This document shows positions 1-9,465 of a stretch of 64,000 nucleotides of DNA, piece after piece (the first letter of the stretch is position 1; each line of letters begins with the position of its first letter). The position numbers and the translations under genes were made by a program. This DNA comes from CALDTK01 sp965213735 (GTDB taxonomy: Bacteria; Bacteroidota; Bacteroidia; Chitinophagales; Saprospiraceae): assembly GCA_965213735.1 (NCBI GenBank), contig CBDCAB010000005.1, positions 1,488,001 through 1,552,000 on the forward strand, read 5' to 3'. Below the pieces are notes generated by a model, which was not told the DNA's origin, did no database searches, and saw nothing but the letters and a program-made list of their open reading frames with translations.

Positions 1-2
1 AT

Positions 3-209
3 TCGTTGAATCTCAAAGAGTTGTTTTACCGTGATCAAATACCTATCGATATAGGTGCGCGGCTCGATATGATCCCCACAGATTTTGATGCGCGGGAAAT
101 TCTCGACAGTGATCGCTTCGGATTGGTCCTCGAGTTGCGGAGCCTGCGGACAGCGACACCTCAGCAGATTCCGGTGACGCTGGAGTACAGCTTCGAAGCC
201 TTCGAATAG
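3..209 (+). CDS. C-terminal fragment of an unidentified protein, cut by the window edge
   Basis: The frame is open from the first bases of the window to a TAG at 207-209, so this is most likely the last ~68 codons of a gene starting upstream. A TTG at position 6 could act as a start, but no ribosome-binding context can be judged. The tail is acidic and rich in hydrophobic/charged alternation (ends VTLEYSFEAFE), which could suit a beta-rich domain. I do not recognise the family. It lies on the same strand as the efflux operon that follows about 85 bases later, but nothing ties it functionally to that operon. Confidence 0.45.
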   Translation, partial: SLNLKELFYRDQIPIDIGARLDMIPTDFDAREILDSDRFGLVLELRSLRTATPQQIPVTLEYSFEAFE

Positions 210-294
210 CTGTGTCAACTATTTTATCGGGAGTCGCTTGTTCAGCAAAACCTTCCCTACAGCTCGGGTGTACTGTTGCAGCTGCAACGGTACT

Positions 295-747
295 ATGGCA
301 CCACCTGTCCAGAATGCTTTTGAATCTTTCGGTGAGCGGCTACACCGCACCGGCAGGCTGATGCGCCAACGGCTGGTGGAAGAGCTGATAGCAGAGGGTT
401 ATGCCTATCCAATCGAGTTCTTTCCGACGCTTAAGTTTCTCTACCGACACCCGAGAGCATATCAGGAAGAGATAGCTAAGTTCCTCGTGCGGGATAAAGC
501 AACGGCCACGCGGCTGCTGGTGCGTATGGAGCAAGCTAAATTGATCGTGCGAACTGTCGACCCTCAAAACCGCCGACGCAAAATGGTTGATCTCACTAAG
601 CAAGGACGGGAGACATTTGCTTCCTTAGTACAATGTGCTAACCGCGTGCAAGCTACAGCTGTAGCCGAACTCAACCCTCACCACCTCAGCGTGTGTAGTC
701 AAGTCTTGGACCGGGTATTTGCCAATCTAAGTAATTCACCAGCATGA
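295..747 (+). CDS. MarR family transcriptional regulator
   Basis: A 150-residue winged-helix regulator. The core matches the MarR fold: an alpha-helical dimerisation start, a helix-turn-helix around residues 55-85 (QEEIAKFLVRDKATATRLL) and a basic wing with the family's DPQNRRRKM pattern followed by LTKQGRE. An in-frame TTG at 238 would add 19 residues rich in cysteine (YCCSCNG) that look like read-through, so the ATG at 295 is preferred. Its stop overlaps the ATG of the membrane fusion protein (ATGA at 744-747), so it is translationally coupled to the RND efflux genes. By analogy with MarR-controlled pumps it probably represses its own operon and responds to a small lipophilic ligand; the operator was not identified. 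Confidence 0.88.
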   Translation: MAPPVQNAFESFGERLHRTGRLMRQRLVEELIAEGYAYPIEFFPTLKFLYRHPRAYQEEIAKFLVRDKATATRLLVRMEQAKLIVRTVDPQNRRRKMVDLTKQGRETFASLVQCANRVQATAVAELNPHHLSVCSQVLDRVFANLSNSPA

Positions 748-1862
748 AGGACAACACCTCAATGAAGCGCCTGATTGGAGTGGCAGTTGGAGTCATAATT
801 ATCGTGGCAGGTTTTATATTCTCCGGATATATCGCCAATCAGAAGGAGGAGCCACCTAAGCAGCAACGTAGTTCGGCAGTTCGGCAAGTAGCGCTGCGCA
901 GTGTTGTTCCTGATGCCTATCAGGTGGATATACAGTTGCAAGGTCGACTCGTGGCATTTGAGCGAGCGCCCATTATTGCTGAAGTCACAGGCGTATTTGA
1001 AGCAAGTGCGCATCCGTTTAAGCAAGGGGTGTTTTACCGAAAGGGACAATTACTAGCCCGGATAAACAATACAGAAGCTCGCTATGCACTCTTAGCACAA
1101 AAAAGTGCGCTTGCGAATAGTTTAGCCCAAGCCATGCCAGATCTTAAGATCGATTATCCAGCAACATTTCCTGCCTGGGACGCTTACTTGCGAGCCTTTG
1201 ATCCAGAGCAGCCACTTCCAGACTTGCCACCCGTAGCAGATGATGCCGCTAAGTTTTATCTAAATGCCAAGAATATATACGGTCAGTATTATCAAATAAA
1301 GGGTGCTGAGGAGAGGCTTGCGAAGTATGAGTTGCGCGCTCCATTTAGTGGCACGCTCACAGAGGCTAGCGCAACGGTCGGCTCACTTGTGAGGAGCAAC
1401 CAACCGCTTGGAACGCTCACCGCCAACAGCTATGAAATGGCTGCAACAGTGCCAGTGGCCGACCTCCAGTACCTCGATCCTGGATCGAAGGCTACGCTCT
1501 ACGGGCCGAGTGGCGAAGCGTACGCTGCTACAGTTAGTCGCGTGTCGACCCAGGTTGATCCGACCACGCAATCGGCCACTGTCTTTCTTAATGTGCGCGG
1601 CGATAACTTACGAGAAGGTTTGTACCTGCGAGGAGTGGTTAAGGGTTCGCAGGTTAACGATGTCATTCCTGTAGATCAGCGCTACCTTATTGGCCAAAAT
1701 GAACTTTATATTGTGAGAGATAGCTTGCTGGAGCGAGCAGAAGTGGATATCGTCAGGCGAAGCGATACACAAGTGTATGTTCGGGGATTGGCGCCTGGCA
1801 CTCAAATTCTGGATGAAGCCTTGCCCGGTGCTTTTGCGGGGATGAAGGTGAAGGAAAAATAA
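744..1862 (+). CDS. RND efflux periplasmic adaptor (HlyD/MFP family)
   Basis: A 372-residue membrane fusion protein that would link the inner-membrane RND pump to the outer-membrane channel. It has an N-terminal membrane anchor (residues ~6-30, hydrophobic GVIIIVAGFIFSGY), a lipoyl/barrel-sandwich half (RLVAFERAPIIAEVTGVF), a short helical hairpin and the matching second half-motif YELRAPFSGTLTEASATVGS, followed by the beta-barrel and membrane-proximal domain ending in GMKVKEK. The hairpin is short compared with AcrA, which is common in Bacteroidota adaptors. The start overlaps the marR stop by four bases and the RND gene follows after five bases, so the three genes are clearly one transcription unit. 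Confidence 0.9.
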   Translation: MKDNTSMKRLIGVAVGVIIIVAGFIFSGYIANQKEEPPKQQRSSAVRQVALRSVVPDAYQVDIQLQGRLVAFERAPIIAEVTGVFEASAHPFKQGVFYRKGQLLARINNTEARYALLAQKSALANSLAQAMPDLKIDYPATFPAWDAYLRAFDPEQPLPDLPPVADDAAKFYLNAKNIYGQYYQIKGAEERLAKYELRAPFSGTLTEASATVGSLVRSNQPLGTLTANSYEMAATVPVADLQYLDPGSKATLYGPSGEAYAATVSRVSTQVDPTTQSATVFLNVRGDNLREGLYLRGVVKGSQVNDVIPVDQRYLIGQNELYIVRDSLLERAEVDIVRRSDTQVYVRGLAPGTQILDEALPGAFAGMKVKEK

Positions 1863-1867
1863 CACTT

Positions 1868-4800
1868 ATGCGCTCCATAATTCGCTACTTCGTACGCTAT
1901 CCGATCGCTGCCAACCTGGTAATGGTGGGAATAATTGCCTTGGGTGCCTTTGGGTTACTCAACATGAAATCCACATTTTTCCCGGAGGTTCCGTCACGCA
2001 TAATATCTGTGCAGGTGGTTTTGCCGGGAGCGGCTCCAGAAGAAATAGAAGAAGGTGTAGTCAATAAGATAGAAGAAAATTTAAAGGGCGTCACCGGCAT
2101 TGATCGCGTCACGAGTATTAGTCAAGAAAACGCTGGCACTATTACCATTGAGGTTTTAGAGACCTATGATGCTAACTTGGTTGTAGACGATGTGCGTAAT
2201 GCTGTTGATCGGATTCCGAGTTTTCCGGCCGGATTAGAGCCTCCAGTGGTGTATGTGCGAGAAAATGTGCAGCCTTCTATTGCCTTCGGTATCGGTGGTA
2301 ATGTGAGTCTGGCAGCCTTGAAAAGCTACGGGCGCCAGGTAGAGTCGGAGCTGCTGGCGATGGATGGCATATCGAAAGTGGAGCTGAGTGGTTTTCCAGA
2401 GGAGGAAATACAGATTGCCTTTCGGGAAAACGACCTACAAGCCTACGGTCTATCTTTTGGGGAGGCAGCTCAAGCTGTTCGCAATGCCAACCTAGACATT
2501 ACCGGTGGCACCATTAAAACTGAAAGTGAGGAACTGTTGCTGCGATCGCGGGCGAAAGACTACTACGCAGAAGGTTTGCGAGACATTATTATCAAAACTA
2601 CACCCGCGGGTGGGGTAGTGCGGCTTTATCAAGTTGCAGATGTCACCGATCGTTGGGCGGAGGATCCTACTCGCACCTACCTAAATGACGAACCGTCGGT
2701 AGTGGTAACAGTAAGTAATACCATAGAGGAAGACCTGCTGTCTATTACTGAAACTGTGCGGAAATACATTGAAGACTTTAATGCCGCCAACGCCGAAGTT
2801 CAGGCCACCATCATATCTGATCGATCAGTCACCCTAAATGATCGTATCGATCTACTGAGTTCGAATGGGCAACTCGGCTTTCTAATTGTGGCGATAGTGC
2901 TCGCGATGTTTCTCAATTGGCGCCTTGCCTTTTGGGTGGCGCTGTCTATTCCTATTTCATTCGCAGGTATGTTTTTGTTTGCATATTTACTGGGAGTAAC
3001 AATTAACGTGCTGAGCTTATTCGGGATGATACTCGTCATCGGTATTTTGGTGGATGATGGTATTGTCATAGCCGAAAATATCTTTCAGCGCTGGGAGCTG
3101 GGGATGGATCAAGAAGAGCCCAGTGAGGCAGAGGTGGTTTTGGCGAAAGCTGAACAGAAGGACGCCTTAGCATTGCTGAGTGAAGAAAGCATCGCTGCAG
3201 GACGCGAAGCGCGCCGCCAACGCCTCGACAAACAAGCAGAAACCCACGCAGTAGAAGGAACCATGCAGGTACTGCCAGCAGTATTCTCAGCTATAGCGAC
3301 CACTGTAGTAGCGTTTTCAACCTTCTTTTTCTTGCGCGGACGGCTCGGAGATTTCTTTGCTGAAATGTCGGTGGTGGTAGTGTTGTCGCTGATATTCTCA
3401 CTAGTTGAAGGCATCGTAATCTTGCCGACTCACGTCGCTCATTCTGAAGCACTCAAAGGAGATCCACACGCAACCAAACCCTGGGTGGTGCGGCAATTTG
3501 ATCGAATTATGGACTTCTTTCGTGATACACTTTATAAGCCGCTGCTACACTTTGCCATGCGCTTTCGATTCTTGACCATTGGTATAATGATCGCGATATT
3601 AGTGATTAGTTTCGGCGCAGTAAGAGGTGGAATAGTGGGGACCACATTTTTCCCTAACATTCCTCGCGATGATATTATTATTGATTTGCAACTGACAGCA
3701 GGCACGCGTGAGGATGTAACTGAGCGGTATCTCGAGCACATAAGGCGGGCAGTTGCAAAGGCTAATGACTCATTAAGTCAGCAATTTTATCAGGGTGAGG
3801 CCCGAGCCATTGAAAAGGTGCAAGTTGACATCGGGCCAAATACGTTTACTGGTCGCGTCACTGCTACACTCATTGATTCGGAGCAGCGGGGCGACCTAAA
3901 GGTGCGAGAGGCGACTAATCTCATTCGCGCACTCACCGGCCCTATCCCCGAAGCAGAAAGTCTCACCTTCGGTGGAGCATCTGCGTTTGGGAAGCCAGTG
4001 AGCGTAAGTCTGCGTGGCCAGAACCCTCAGGCCCTCGATGCTGCTGCACGTGATGTAGCCGATGCGCTTGCCAACTTGAAAGAACTTACGGACGTCACCG
4101 ACTCGAACAAGGATGGGCTGCGCGAGATCAACATATTGCTCAACGAGCGAGGTCGCTACCTCGGCTTAGATGAAGCAAGCGTGCTGGCTCAGGTGAGGGC
4201 AGGATTTTTCGGGCAGGAGGTGCAACGCCTGCAGCGCGGCCGCGACGAAGTGAGGGTGTGGGTGCGTTATGCCGAAGACAACCGTCGTACTGTTGATCAG
4301 CTCGTCAATATGCGTATACGCACCCCCTCAGGTGAATACGTTTTAGGTGATGTCGCCACACTCGATACGGAGCGCGGTATTGTGGCTATAAATCATACCG
4401 ACGGCAAGCGTGAGGTTACTATTAGTTCGGATATATCGAGCGATGACGTGAGCGTCAGTGATATAACAACTAATCTGCGCGAAAATCTAATTCCTGAAAT
4501 CTTGGCAGAGCATCCCGGAGTGTCTGCCGACTTTGAGGGGCAGAATCGCGAGCAAGCTAAAACCATTGGGTCACTGAATGTGACGGGGCCGGTGGTATTA
4601 GGGCTGATGTTCTTTATTATCGCTCTTACGTTTCGCTCGATGTCACAGACTATTTTAGTGTTTCTGTTAATTCCCTTTTCTTTTATTGGGGTTATTTGGG
4701 GGCACTGGCTTATGGATTTGGTGCTGCCAGCGAGCTTTCCATTGAGTCTTTTTAGCTTTTTGGGCGTAATCGCTTTAGTCGGTGTATTAGTGAATGATGC

Positions 4801-5233
4801 GCTAGTATTGGTGACGAGTTACAATGAGCTTCTCGAACGCGGCATGGAGCATATGAAGGCGATTGAAACAGCCGCGCTTGGTCGATTCAGGCCGATAGTG
4901 CTAACGACCGTGACCACCTTGGCCGGCCTCGGACCGATCATGTTTGAGACTAGCTTACAGGCGCAGTTTCTCATTCCGATGGCCATTTCGGTGAGTTTTG
5001 GCTTGTTTGCGACAACGGTCGGTCTGCTGATCGTACTACCATCTATGCTCATCCTATCTAATCGCTTCAAAGTAATTGCCCAGCGTGTGGTTACAGGGCG
5101 GTGGGTTGATTATACTGCGGTTGAATCTGCGGCACCCAACAGCGCAGTGTACAACTGGCCCATCTATGCAGGGGCAACAGTTTTAGCGATTATGACAGTT
5201 ATTACCCTCTCACGCGTCGCATCGATGTTCTAA
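1868..5233 (+). CDS. RND family efflux pump, AcrB/HAE-type permease
   Basis: A 1121-residue inner-membrane proton-driven exporter. The protein starts with the first transmembrane helix (FVRYPIAANLVMVGIIALGAFG), has two large periplasmic porter loops and two bundles of membrane helices. The proton-relay aspartate pair is visible in TM4 (GILVDDGIVIAEN, around residue 395), and the second half carries the equivalent GVLVNDALVLV helix. Unusually, about 50 extra charged residues (~411-460, containing VLAKAEQKDALALLSEES and a run of arginines) lie in the cytoplasmic loop after TM4, before the conserved AVEGTMQVLPAVFSAIATT segment. This insertion contains a copy of the dispersed GTTTTGGCGAAAGC motif. 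Substrates cannot be read from the sequence; operon context with MarR suggests drugs or other toxic lipophiles. Confidence 0.93.
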   Translation: MRSIIRYFVRYPIAANLVMVGIIALGAFGLLNMKSTFFPEVPSRIISVQVVLPGAAPEEIEEGVVNKIEENLKGVTGIDRVTSISQENAGTITIEVLETYDANLVVDDVRNAVDRIPSFPAGLEPPVVYVRENVQPSIAFGIGGNVSLAALKSYGRQVESELLAMDGISKVELSGFPEEEIQIAFRENDLQAYGLSFGEAAQAVRNANLDITGGTIKTESEELLLRSRAKDYYAEGLRDIIIKTTPAGGVVRLYQVADVTDRWAEDPTRTYLNDEPSVVVTVSNTIEEDLLSITETVRKYIEDFNAANAEVQATIISDRSVTLNDRIDLLSSNGQLGFLIVAIVLAMFLNWRLAFWVALSIPISFAGMFLFAYLLGVTINVLSLFGMILVIGILVDDGIVIAENIFQRWELGMDQEEPSEAEVVLAKAEQKDALALLSEESIAAGREARRQRLDKQAETHAVEGTMQVLPAVFSAIATTVVAFSTFFFLRGRLGDFFAEMSVVVVLSLIFSLVEGIVILPTHVAHSEALKGDPHATKPWVVRQFDRIMDFFRDTLYKPLLHFAMRFRFLTIGIMIAILVISFGAVRGGIVGTTFFPNIPRDDIIIDLQLTAGTREDVTERYLEHIRRAVAKANDSLSQQFYQGEARAIEKVQVDIGPNTFTGRVTATLIDSEQRGDLKVREATNLIRALTGPIPEAESLTFGGASAFGKPVSVSLRGQNPQALDAAARDVADALANLKELTDVTDSNKDGLREINILLNERGRYLGLDEASVLAQVRAGFFGQEVQRLQRGRDEVRVWVRYAEDNRRTVDQLVNMRIRTPSGEYVLGDVATLDTERGIVAINHTDGKREVTISSDISSDDVSVSDITTNLRENLIPEILAEHPGVSADFEGQNREQAKTIGSLNVTGPVVLGLMFFIIALTFRSMSQTILVFLLIPFSFIGVIWGHWLMDLVLPASFPLSLFSFLGVIALVGVLVNDALVLVTSYNELLERGMEHMKAIETAALGRFRPIVLTTVTTLAGLGPIMFETSLQAQFLIPMAISVSFGLFATTVGLLIVLPSMLILSNRFKVIAQRVVTGRWVDYTAVESAAPNSAVYNWPIYAGATVLAIMTVITLSRVASMF
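3137..3150 (+). repeat. Dispersed motif GTTTTGGCGAAAGC in the RND gene
   Basis: Exact copy; read as VLAKA, within the inserted cytoplasmic loop of the pump. Confidence 0.85.
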
Positions 5234-5259
5234 ATCTTGTTGCCCAAAAAATAACTCCT

Positions 5260-5805
5260 ATGAGCAAGCCCAGCATTGCGGTCGACATGGATGAGGTCGT
5301 TGCGGACGTCATGCCCAAATTTCACGCACTGTACGAACAGCGGTTTGGAGTGCGCGCTGCTGAAGCAGATCTAATCGGACGAAAGATCTATCACCTTGCG
5401 GGTGCTGAAGATGTGCGGGAAGTCTTGTATGATAGAGGCTTCTTTCGTGACTTGCCAGTAATAGCGGGAGCCAGAGAAGGTTTGGAGTTTTTGCGACAGC
5501 ATTACAGCATTTACTTTGTGACGGCGGCTATGGAATTTCGCAACAGCTTTGAAGATAAGTTCGATTGGCTGCATGAGCATTTTCCGTGGGTACACTGGAA
5601 GAATATCGTCTTCTGTGGCGACAAGTCCATAATTTGTACAAATTATTTGTTAGACGATCATCCGCATAATTTGGAGACCTTTACTGGCACTGGATTACTA
5701 TTTGATGCGCTGCACAATCGCCACGAAACTCGGTTTCCTCGGATGAACTCATGGGATGACGTCACAGCTTATTTCGAAGCAGCAACAAATTCTTCTGAGC
5801 GATGA
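5260..5805 (+). CDS. 5'(3')-deoxyribonucleotidase-like HAD phosphatase
   Basis: A 181-residue protein of the HAD superfamily resembling cytosolic 5'(3')-deoxyribonucleotidases (NT5C type), which remove phosphate from (deoxy)pyrimidine nucleotides. Motif I is VDMDEVVADV near residue 9 (nucleophile and acid/base aspartates), motif II is FVTAAM around residue 87, and the late acidic motif is LLDDHPHN, followed by TGLLFDA. No signal peptide, so it is cytoplasmic. It sits between the RND pump (26-base gap) and the TolC-like channel (overlap ATGA, 5802-5805), an unexpected passenger in an efflux operon; it may only share the promoter. Confidence 0.82.
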   Translation: MSKPSIAVDMDEVVADVMPKFHALYEQRFGVRAAEADLIGRKIYHLAGAEDVREVLYDRGFFRDLPVIAGAREGLEFLRQHYSIYFVTAAMEFRNSFEDKFDWLHEHFPWVHWKNIVFCGDKSIICTNYLLDDHPHNLETFTGTGLLFDALHNRHETRFPRMNSWDDVTAYFEAATNSSER

Positions 5806-7154
5806 GCCAGCATTTATTCGTAAGGCTTCTTGCTGCATGCTGCCTCTGCCTAAGCGGTGTACTGGCTGCCCAAGGTCCAACAAATCCACTCTCCTTAGCT
5901 GAAGCACTCGCCTGGGGCGTCGACAACAACCTCAGCATTGCCGGGCAGCGTCTGGGCGTGGAAGTGGCCGCGCGCAACAACAATTGGGTGACTGCAGGAA
6001 GAGCTCCCGTGGTGCAGGCAACCTTGGGCCTCAACAACTCACTCAATTCACAAAATAATCCAGCGAGCTTCCTCAATGGCTCTTTTTATACTGGAAGCGC
6101 AAGTGCAGGCCTGCAAGCTAATTATACCTTATTTAATGGCTACCGCGTACGCTTTAGAAGGAGAGAATTAGGTCAGCTAGAAGCAGTAGCCAATCAGCAG
6201 GTTCGTCAACTTATCGAAACGAGTGTTTATGCAGTTACTTCTGCTTATTACACTGCACAACTGCGCGAAGCTACCGCACAACTTGCGGAGCGCCGACTCG
6301 CCTTTAGCCGCGATCGTTTAGCGTTTCAGCAATTGCGTCGTAGTTATGGACAAGGTCAAGCTATAGAACTTCTACAAGCTCGTACCGCCTTACTAGCTGA
6401 CTCTGTGGCGGTGGAGCGTGCGGGTGTTGAGGTAGACAATGCGCAGCGAGCGCTTTTCCTGGAGCTAGATGCTGCTGAGGAGGAATTCGCGGGTCGAGCT
6501 ATAGGTGATACGCTGGTGTTCGAGCCGCGCGATTGGCAGATCGAACGAATTTCTCGCCGCCTGGATTCGACGGCCAACCTCGATTTGCTACGCACGCAAG
6601 AGCAGTTAGCACTAACGCGCACGGAGTTGGCACGTGCTGCACTCAAGCCCGTGCTTGATGTAGCTGCCGGCCTCACCCACACCCGCACCGCCTTCAGGCT
6701 TTCGGGAGAAGATCCGCGGACGATGCTGCCCGGCGAGTTGGTGTATGGCAGCACGGGCCAAGGGTCTATCGGAATTACAGGCGCCTATACACTCTATGAC
6801 GCTGGAGCTCGGCGTCGTCAGATTCAGAATGCGCTGGTGAATGAGCGCGTAACAAACATCAACCTCAAAAATGCACGGCAGGATGCGCAAATTCAAGCGC
6901 GAATCGCACTGGAAACTTATCGTAATCAGCGACAATTACTCGATTTGCAGATGGCACTTATAGAAAATGCTGCGGCCAATCTTGAACTGGCTGAAGAGCA
7001 GCTGCGGGCAGGTAGCATAAATTCTTTTGATTACCGAGAACTACAGCTCAATTATTTCGATGCTGTTCAGGCACGGCTACAGGTGGTTTATAATATTTTG
7101 ATTACGGATTTGGAATTGAGGAGATTGACAGGAGAGTTGGTGGAGCGTGGCTAG
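5802..7154 (+). CDS. TolC-like outer membrane efflux protein
   Basis: A 450-residue outer-membrane factor that would complete the tripartite efflux system. A signal peptide is visible at the start (LVRLLAACCLCLSGVLAAQ), followed by the two OEP repeats: the first contains LSLAEALAWGVDNNLSI, and the second the FDYRELQLNYFDAVQARLQVVYN segment typical of the C-terminal coiled-coil. Long amphipathic helices (EATAQLAERRLAFSRDRLAF) fit the periplasmic alpha-barrel. The ATG overlaps the preceding nucleotidase stop, so it is the last gene of the five-gene run. No strong poly-T terminator follows; the intergenic stretch is only about 110 bases to the convergent CotH-like gene. Confidence 0.9.
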   Translation: MSQHLFVRLLAACCLCLSGVLAAQGPTNPLSLAEALAWGVDNNLSIAGQRLGVEVAARNNNWVTAGRAPVVQATLGLNNSLNSQNNPASFLNGSFYTGSASAGLQANYTLFNGYRVRFRRRELGQLEAVANQQVRQLIETSVYAVTSAYYTAQLREATAQLAERRLAFSRDRLAFQQLRRSYGQGQAIELLQARTALLADSVAVERAGVEVDNAQRALFLELDAAEEEFAGRAIGDTLVFEPRDWQIERISRRLDSTANLDLLRTQEQLALTRTELARAALKPVLDVAAGLTHTRTAFRLSGEDPRTMLPGELVYGSTGQGSIGITGAYTLYDAGARRRQIQNALVNERVTNINLKNARQDAQIQARIALETYRNQRQLLDLQMALIENAAANLELAEEQLRAGSINSFDYRELQLNYFDAVQARLQVVYNILITDLELRRLTGELVERG

Positions 7155-7266
7155 GAAATCTCTTGTTAGAGAGGACTCAACAGCGTTTCTGCGGCTGTAC
7201 ATTATCGTGGTTAAAGCCTACTGAGCAAATAGATTGTATAAATGACGTACAGCAATGCTGCTGTAT

Positions 7267-8806
7267 CTAATATGGAGCTAGATGGACAGCCCGAAGGCCA
7301 TGTACATCCTCAAAAACTAGGGCAAAGATATGTGGGTCACTAATCTGAAATGAAATAACTCGCTGACCGTCCTCTACTTGTTGTTGCAGCAAAAGGTGGC
7401 CTAAGCGATCAATCACCCACTGACGCAGGAAACTGACATCTTCTTGCCATGTCTCCCCGACGTATGCATTCGGCCATACATACATATTAGCGATGGGCCA
7501 ACGTGTAAAGTTGTTCGTTGCCATAGTCCTTACTTCCATCTCTAAACTGTCTATACGATTGATGAGCTGAGACCCTAATTTATATTCACGTAGCGAGGCA
7601 TACCTGTCAGCCACCTTGGTACGAAATGTCGGATCGCGCCAAACGTCAGCAAATATTATAGGGGAGAGTCTACCATCACATATTTCCCCATCCTCGACAG
7701 CGAGGCCCTCTACAGATACACCGCCGCAGTAGTCGCTATTGCCATACGCTAAATTATGGTCCCAAATCGGACCAGGTTCGAGTTTTCCGCCACTCCTTAA
7801 TGAGCGCTTGACCAAATATGTTGATCCGATATAAGCATCAACATTACGAGCGAGTTCATTTAGTATGACATAGTCTACCCACGCGTCGACATTAATATAG
7901 CTAGCCATAGCCTTCGACAGGATCAAAAGCTTCAGGTCCGAGAAGCACTTGCTCTACTTCGTCGACATATTCTTGGAGATAAGCAGCTTCCTGCGCAGTT
8001 ATCTCTGTAGGTTTTGGGTACTGATACTCATATTTCGTGTAGCTGGGTGAGCTATCACGATAGGAGTTTCTACTCCTCCAACCCTCTGCTGGAACATCTA
8101 CATCAAAGTCAATCTTGAAGAGGAAGTCTGTGTGTGGACCAGTGCGCAGGGTTTGTGAGTCTGGGCGATCAAGGTCAACGCGATTTTTATCCCGCTTCAC
8201 CTTTTCTACGAGAAGATACGTGCCAAGCAATTCACCATCAATTACGAGCTCACAGAATTTTGATCGTGGAGCGGGGATTCCAAGGGCGCGGCCAGTTTGA
8301 TAGGTAAGCGCATTGCGAATCAATGATTTATCTGCATAGGGGCCATGCAGAACCCAATCATTTTCTACGGGTAGTCCAAGCAGCTCTGTCTCTCTGTTTG
8401 ACGCGTCGAACTCGCGAGTCTCCAGGCCGTAACCTTTCTTTGGAAACCCTAAAGAGGAGCGTCCCCGCAATTCTAGTCCTGCATAGCCAACGTAGCTGTA
8501 ATCCAAGGTAGCTGTGTCGAGGGTGGAGGCCATATCTGCAACCTTCAAGCGTACCATCACTTTAGGTTCATCAGGAATGCCCTGGGCATCGGTTTCGATA
8601 AAAATTACCGGGTGTGAGGAAGCTTCACGGTCGGGTTCCTGCCCATAAATAGTCAAAGCTTGAACTGCGAGCAAAAAGCTAAATATAGTTTGGTAATTCT
8701 TCAATCTACTGAAACTAATCTTGTTCTTGAAGCGCAATTCTACCCACTCAGCGTTTACACGAAAGGCGCTCGTGCTAAACAAGAGAGGTGCAGGCGGATG
8801 CTTCAT
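7267..8806 (-). pseudogene. CotH kinase-family protein broken by a one-base frameshift
   Basis: Two overlapping frames encode successive parts of one CotH-like protein. The upstream part (8806-7901) carries the family's LELRGRSSLGFPKKGYGLE, WVLHGPYADKSLIRNALTYQ and GTYLLVEKVKRDKNRVDL segments and stops at DPVEGYG. The downstream part (7926-7267) resumes with ASYINVDAWVDYVILNELARNVDAY and PIWDHNLAYGNSDYCGG, containing the expected acidic active-site region. One extra G around 7910 (GGCTATGGCTAGC) explains the break. CotH domains phosphorylate secreted proteins in spore formers; in Bacteroidota they are usually exported proteins of unclear role. The signal-like stretch KNYQTIFSFLLAVQALTIYGQ would fit a TTG start at 8704 better than the ATG at 8806. 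No T9SS tail follows the second part. Pseudogene, sequencing error and recoding remain open. Confidence 0.75.
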
Positions 8807-9465
8807 GGCGTACCATGCAAAGTACGCAGTTTGTCGGCGTACAATTAACTTCTAGTGCTATGGATGCACCAACTCGGTCAGCCTACGGACAAACCTCGGC
8901 ACCTGCTTGTGTAAAGCCGATGGTACTCCCATTGCTGATCCGCTGCACAAAGGTCAGGAAGCGACTTATGCTCGCCATGACCTCAAGAGAATCTTGCTAA
9001 AGTTTCCCGCTTCGGTACGCAACATGTTGAGGCCAAAGTATCCTAGAAGGTATGGCCACGGCGGGGCCAGCATCATTTTATAACGTACAGGCGATTAACG
9101 ATTAGTCTAGTCCAAATACCTTAGAGAATGCGCAGCTAATTCGGAATTAGCAATTTGCGAAAAGTAGCTAAAGGTGGTACAATAATCTTTGTGCCGACAT
9201 ATCAGACTTAAAGCCCCTGATATGCTAGAGCATTGAGGATTATCTTGGAAGCTATGACACAAATTCCTGCTTGGGCCACCACCACAAACCATACCCAGGG
9301 ATCGCGCAGCTGTAGGAGTGCCATCATAATTTGAAGTAAAAGATAGAAATTGAGCTGCGAGAATGAGGGGCAGTGGTGGGATCAGGATGAACAGGGAAGG
9401 TCGAATGTACACGCTGCCCCAGCATGCCTTACTGGTGATGGTACTCGCTCCTGGTCGAGAGGCCT
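8807..9465. other. 659-bp region without a convincing gene
   Basis: No frame here looks like an intact gene. On the plus strand one frame from about 8863 to 9082 reads through ~70 codons with plausible composition (for example ADPLHKGQEATYARHDLK and KRILLKFPASVRNMLRP) but has no start of its own, so it may be the remnant of a decayed gene. A minus-strand open frame at 9107-9412 (101 codons, cysteine-rich) has no recognisable domain. No tRNA or tandem repeat was seen. The region lies next to the frameshifted CotH-like gene, which fits local gene decay. Confidence 0.4.

Noticed and set aside
7155..7266. Terminator CTCTTGTTAGAG after the TolC-like gene
   Set aside because: The stem is short and there is no T-run; support is too weak.
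9107..9412. 101-codon minus-strand frame
   Set aside because: No recognisable domain, unusual composition and no operon context; recorded only in the intergenic note.
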